From NCBI GenBank assembly GCA_019787685.1, contig JAHNUO010000006.1, forward strand, positions 2,294,001 to 2,358,000: 64,000 nt of DNA, given 5' to 3'. This stretch comes from Chiua virens. Its lineage: Eukaryota > Basidiomycota > Agaricomycetes > Boletales > Boletaceae. The position numbers and the translations under genes were made by a program. Below the pieces are notes generated by a model. The model saw only the letters and a list, made by a program, of their open reading frames with translations, made no database searches and was not told the origin of the DNA. Each line of letters starts with the position of its first letter. The first letter of the stretch is position 1. Shown piece by piece: positions 61,701 through 64,000 of the stretch.

Positions 61701-62339
61701 ATGTCTTCAAACCCATATGCCCCCTATCCCCACGGTCCCCATGCCCTGCCTCCCACCACTAATCTCCTCAACTCTCAGCAACGCACCCACCTCGTGCGTT
61801 CCACAAGGAAGCTCGGGGCCGTTCTGGGAGTTACGCCCACGGTCTTGGAAAATGATACCCCACCCATCTCGGTTCATCCTTACAACGGCGCCCAGAATCT
61901 GCAGAGGACCGACTCTTTCCCATCCGTCCCTCCCGGTTCCTCTAGCAACAGGCGTCGGATTGGCGATAAACCACCCAAGCTCTATATACAGCTTGACACA
62001 ACATCCATCTCACACACGACCACCCCATCCGCATGGGCCGTCCCTCCTACCCCTACCACACCCATGGTGCCCTCCGAAGCGGACATCCGTCGCAAGCGGA
62101 TGGCCAAACTTACCCGCCATCTAGGCGAGGGGATTCCTCCTGAGCTTGTCTCGGCGCCTGAGCCAAAATCTGTCGCGGCTCCTCTCATCCATACTCCAAG
62201 ACAGCGCACCCAATCGCTTCATACGCACAGCGTACCTCCTCAAAGCAACAATCTCGCGGCGCAAGATTGGGTGGGCCAATGGAATCGCTCAAACATCCGA
62301 GATGTCCAAAGAGAGCTCCGAAATTTGAAGCACCAGTAA
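61701..62339 (+). CDS. Unrecognised Pro/Ser-rich protein with two conserved-looking blocks
   Basis: 212 residues, intronless, from MSSNPYAPYPHGPHALPPTT. Two segments look structured and may be conserved in basidiomycetes: NSQQRTHLVRSTRKLGAVLG and ADIRRKRMAKLTRHLGEGIP followed by PELV. The repetition of a basic helix with KLGxxLG or LTRHLGEGIP suggests a short peptide motif in a mostly disordered protein. It ends QWNRSNIRDVQRELRNLKHQ. I do not recognise the family, and there is no signal peptide or membrane segment. The ATG at 61599 would add 34 hydrophobic/Pro-rich residues; I prefer 61701 because the composition becomes uniform from there. Confidence 0.65.
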   Translation: MSSNPYAPYPHGPHALPPTTNLLNSQQRTHLVRSTRKLGAVLGVTPTVLENDTPPISVHPYNGAQNLQRTDSFPSVPPGSSSNRRRIGDKPPKLYIQLDTTSISHTTTPSAWAVPPTPTTPMVPSEADIRRKRMAKLTRHLGEGIPPELVSAPEPKSVAAPLIHTPRQRTQSLHTHSVPPQSNNLAAQDWVGQWNRSNIRDVQRELRNLKHQ

Positions 62340-63326
62340 ATAACGTCGTTTCCTCGCTTTGCACGTCATTAGCTACTAGCTGCTGGTCATTCTGGATACT
62401 TACTATTATATCGGATGGCAGCAGTACGTGTTGATAAGTCGGAGAACTAGCATAAATATGTACTGTGTAGTAGACTCGTTAAGAGTGGATTTTGTATTAC
62501 TAGTTTTACATCCGATAGTCTATGCATGTTTTGGGAGAGTTCTTTAATCAGTAGATGGAGATGCCAGTGGTCAGAAGTGTACATGATCTGATGCTGCAGT
62601 AGGTAGCATGACGCAATTTCGGGAGACTCAGATGAAGTGAGCAGCGGCTTGAAGGAAGTTGGAAAGTACTCGCTTCGACATTTGACAAGCCACCATGATT
62701 TTGACACCCCTAGAAAATCTATCAGTCCCACATCAAGTCGATATGATGTTTAACGAATCATGCTTGGGGGAACAGTGTGTCATCTAAATCAGTAATTGAA
62801 CCTAAGATCGCAGAGGTACCGAGGCATACACCAAAGAGAGCGACGTGCTATACTGTGCGATATCATTGAATATGTCCAACTCCATCTCAATGGAGATACG
62901 ATGCCCTCCAAAATAAAAAGAACCAATGAGGACCAAGTAAATTGAATGCGAATGATCCAGGTTTCCGAGGTTGATAGCAGCACGAAGGAACCGCGTGGGG
63001 CTAGTGAAGTCAAGAAGTCAACCAAAAATATGGGGCTAGCGAATGGGGGGGAACGAGTGGCTGGTCAAGTTGGGATGAAAGGTAAATGTGAGACGCTGCT
63101 CGTTTCGGTGAATCTTCGCAGCTAAGCGAAGCGAAGATAAAAACTGGATATAAAGATGCATATGGCGAATGGCTACAGTGGGATGAGAGTGGCAATATAC
63201 ACTGGGGATGCGAAAAAGTGGATAGGAAAAACATATGCGTAAATGAGTTAGACCAGTCCTTGAAGCCAAGAGGAGAGTGTGGCAGAAAGGTAGGTCCAAC
63301 GAGCCAGAAGAGATGAAAACGACACT
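62340..63326. other. Intergenic region
   Basis: Nearly 1 kb between convergent genes with no coding feature I can support. Small AT-rich stretches only. Confidence 0.4.
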
Positions 63327-64000
63327 TCACTCCACGAGTCCTGCGCGTCTAAGATCTCGGGAAGTGATATTTACTCCACGAAAATCTTCGAGCCAAACTT
63401 GTCTCTCTCCACAGCGCGCAAGTATCTTGGACCAGAATTTTAAAATTCTTGCCTGCGGGCGAAGAACGGTGCGCATCGAGTGTGAAGTACGACTGAGATC
63501 ACGTATGTATCGTAAAGAAGGGAAGGCCTCGTTGTATAACAGAGACGAAATTTGTTCCACGAGCGGGAAGAAGGGAGCATCGTCTTCAATGTCGGATGGA
63601 AACGACGCAACGTCGTCGAGAAGGCGTTTGTCGATATCGCGGATGCCAATGAATTCCAAGTGAGGATGGGCAGGAAGTAAGACATGCGGTGCAATCCAGT
63701 CAGGGTTTCGCCAATTCCACTCTGCGTCCGCGGAGCAGATGAATTCTTTCAGGTTCGGACACCAATCTGCAAGTGGGATTTGCTGAATAGGCCGGGGTTG
63801 CAGGGTTAGATGGTGCTCGACAACAAGCGATGAGGAGTGACCAAGTTCCAGTTGGTGAATTTTTTTCCCATGGGCAGCGAAGAAGACAGCAAAGCCTCTA
63901 CCAGCATAACCAAAATCGGAAGATACGACAGATACGTTGCGTAAACTGGGCATTTGCCAATTTGCAATGACCGCGAATGTTGTGTTATCCAGTGTAAGTT
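63327..64000 (-). CDS. F-box/LRR-like protein, C-terminal part (runs off the window)
   Basis: The frame is open from the window edge to the stop at 63327, so the 5' end lies outside. Leu-rich repeat-like segments are visible: LTLDNTTFAVIANWQMPSL, RNVSVVSSDFGYAGRGFAVF and HGKKIHQLELGHSSSLVVEH. The block common in basidiomycete F-box/LRR proteins follows: CPNLKEFICSADAEWNWRNP, LLPAHPHLEFIGIRDIDKRL, and FPSLRYIRDLS. The F-box itself would be beyond the right edge. Such proteins form large lineage-specific families in Agaricomycetes. Confidence 0.7.
   Translation of the reverse strand, partial: LTLDNTTFAVIANWQMPSLRNVSVVSSDFGYAGRGFAVFFAAHGKKIHQLELGHSSSLVVEHHLTLQPRPIQQIPLADWCPNLKEFICSADAEWNWRNPDWIAPHVLLPAHPHLEFIGIRDIDKRLLDDVASFPSDIEDDAPFFPLVEQISSLLYNEAFPSLRYIRDLSRTSHSMRTVLRPQARILKFWSKILARCGERQVWLEDFRGVNITSRDLRRAGLVE

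Overview
The window looks like nuclear DNA of a filamentous basidiomycete, probably an Agaricomycete. Genes are dense and cut by many short GT-AG introns of about 45-70 nt. Recognisable proteins are fungal (ALG1, DPM1, ERG8, NFU1, PRP16, SPC25, DBF2, mL38, GET3, SRP68, a SWI/SNF ATPase with bromodomain, a siderophore-type MFS carrier, a laccase-like oxidase), and there is a basidiomycete-style F-box/LRR protein and a Crinkler/RHS-type gene. A Rhizoctonia-like (Ceratobasidiaceae) source would fit, but that is only an impression.

Layout. 0.4-1.3 kb: p23 co-chaperone. 1.7-2.4 kb: an unrecognised protein. 3.3-6.4 kb: divergent NFU1 and ALG1. 7.1-9.3 kb: a multicopper oxidase with an N-terminal membrane anchor. 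9.9-13.2 kb: tandem NmrA-type reductases. 13.5-16.8 kb: phosphomevalonate kinase and dolichol-phosphate mannose synthase. 17-20.8 kb: F-box protein, then divergent SPC25 and DBF2. 21.2-29.7 kb: mL38, the PRP16 splicing helicase and a Sel1-repeat cell-cycle protein. 29.8-35.3 kb: NAA38, an S28 peptidase, HEM3 and a UBE2W-type E2. 37.1-43.7 kb: a large ABCC transporter. 44.4-47.8 kb: a rearranged accessory block. 47.8-56.5 kb: divergent GET3 and SRP68, then the SWI/SNF ATPase. 57-64 kb: siderophore transporter, phosducin-like protein, an unknown protein and a truncated F-box/LRR gene.

Most genes are housekeeping. Several share themes: ER targeting and glycosylation (ALG1, DPM1, GET3, SRP68), mitosis (SPC25, DBF2, NIF1-like), and iron/haem/Fe-S metabolism (NFU1, HEM3, siderophore carrier).

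The notable region is 44.4-47.8 kb. Between two diverged direct repeats lie a ~900-bp inverted, truncated copy of the SPC25/DBF2 divergent 5' region (source 25 kb away) and an intact-looking Crinkler/RHS-type gene. That gene encodes a P-loop NTPase, a PD-(D/E)xK-like nuclease region and, by a predicted 45-nt intron, a basic tail. The tail contains ARTKQTA, identical to the first seven residues of histone H3. Separately, genes in the first 17 kb carry repeated one-base frame breaks in conserved exons, which suggests either indel errors in the assembly or real decay.
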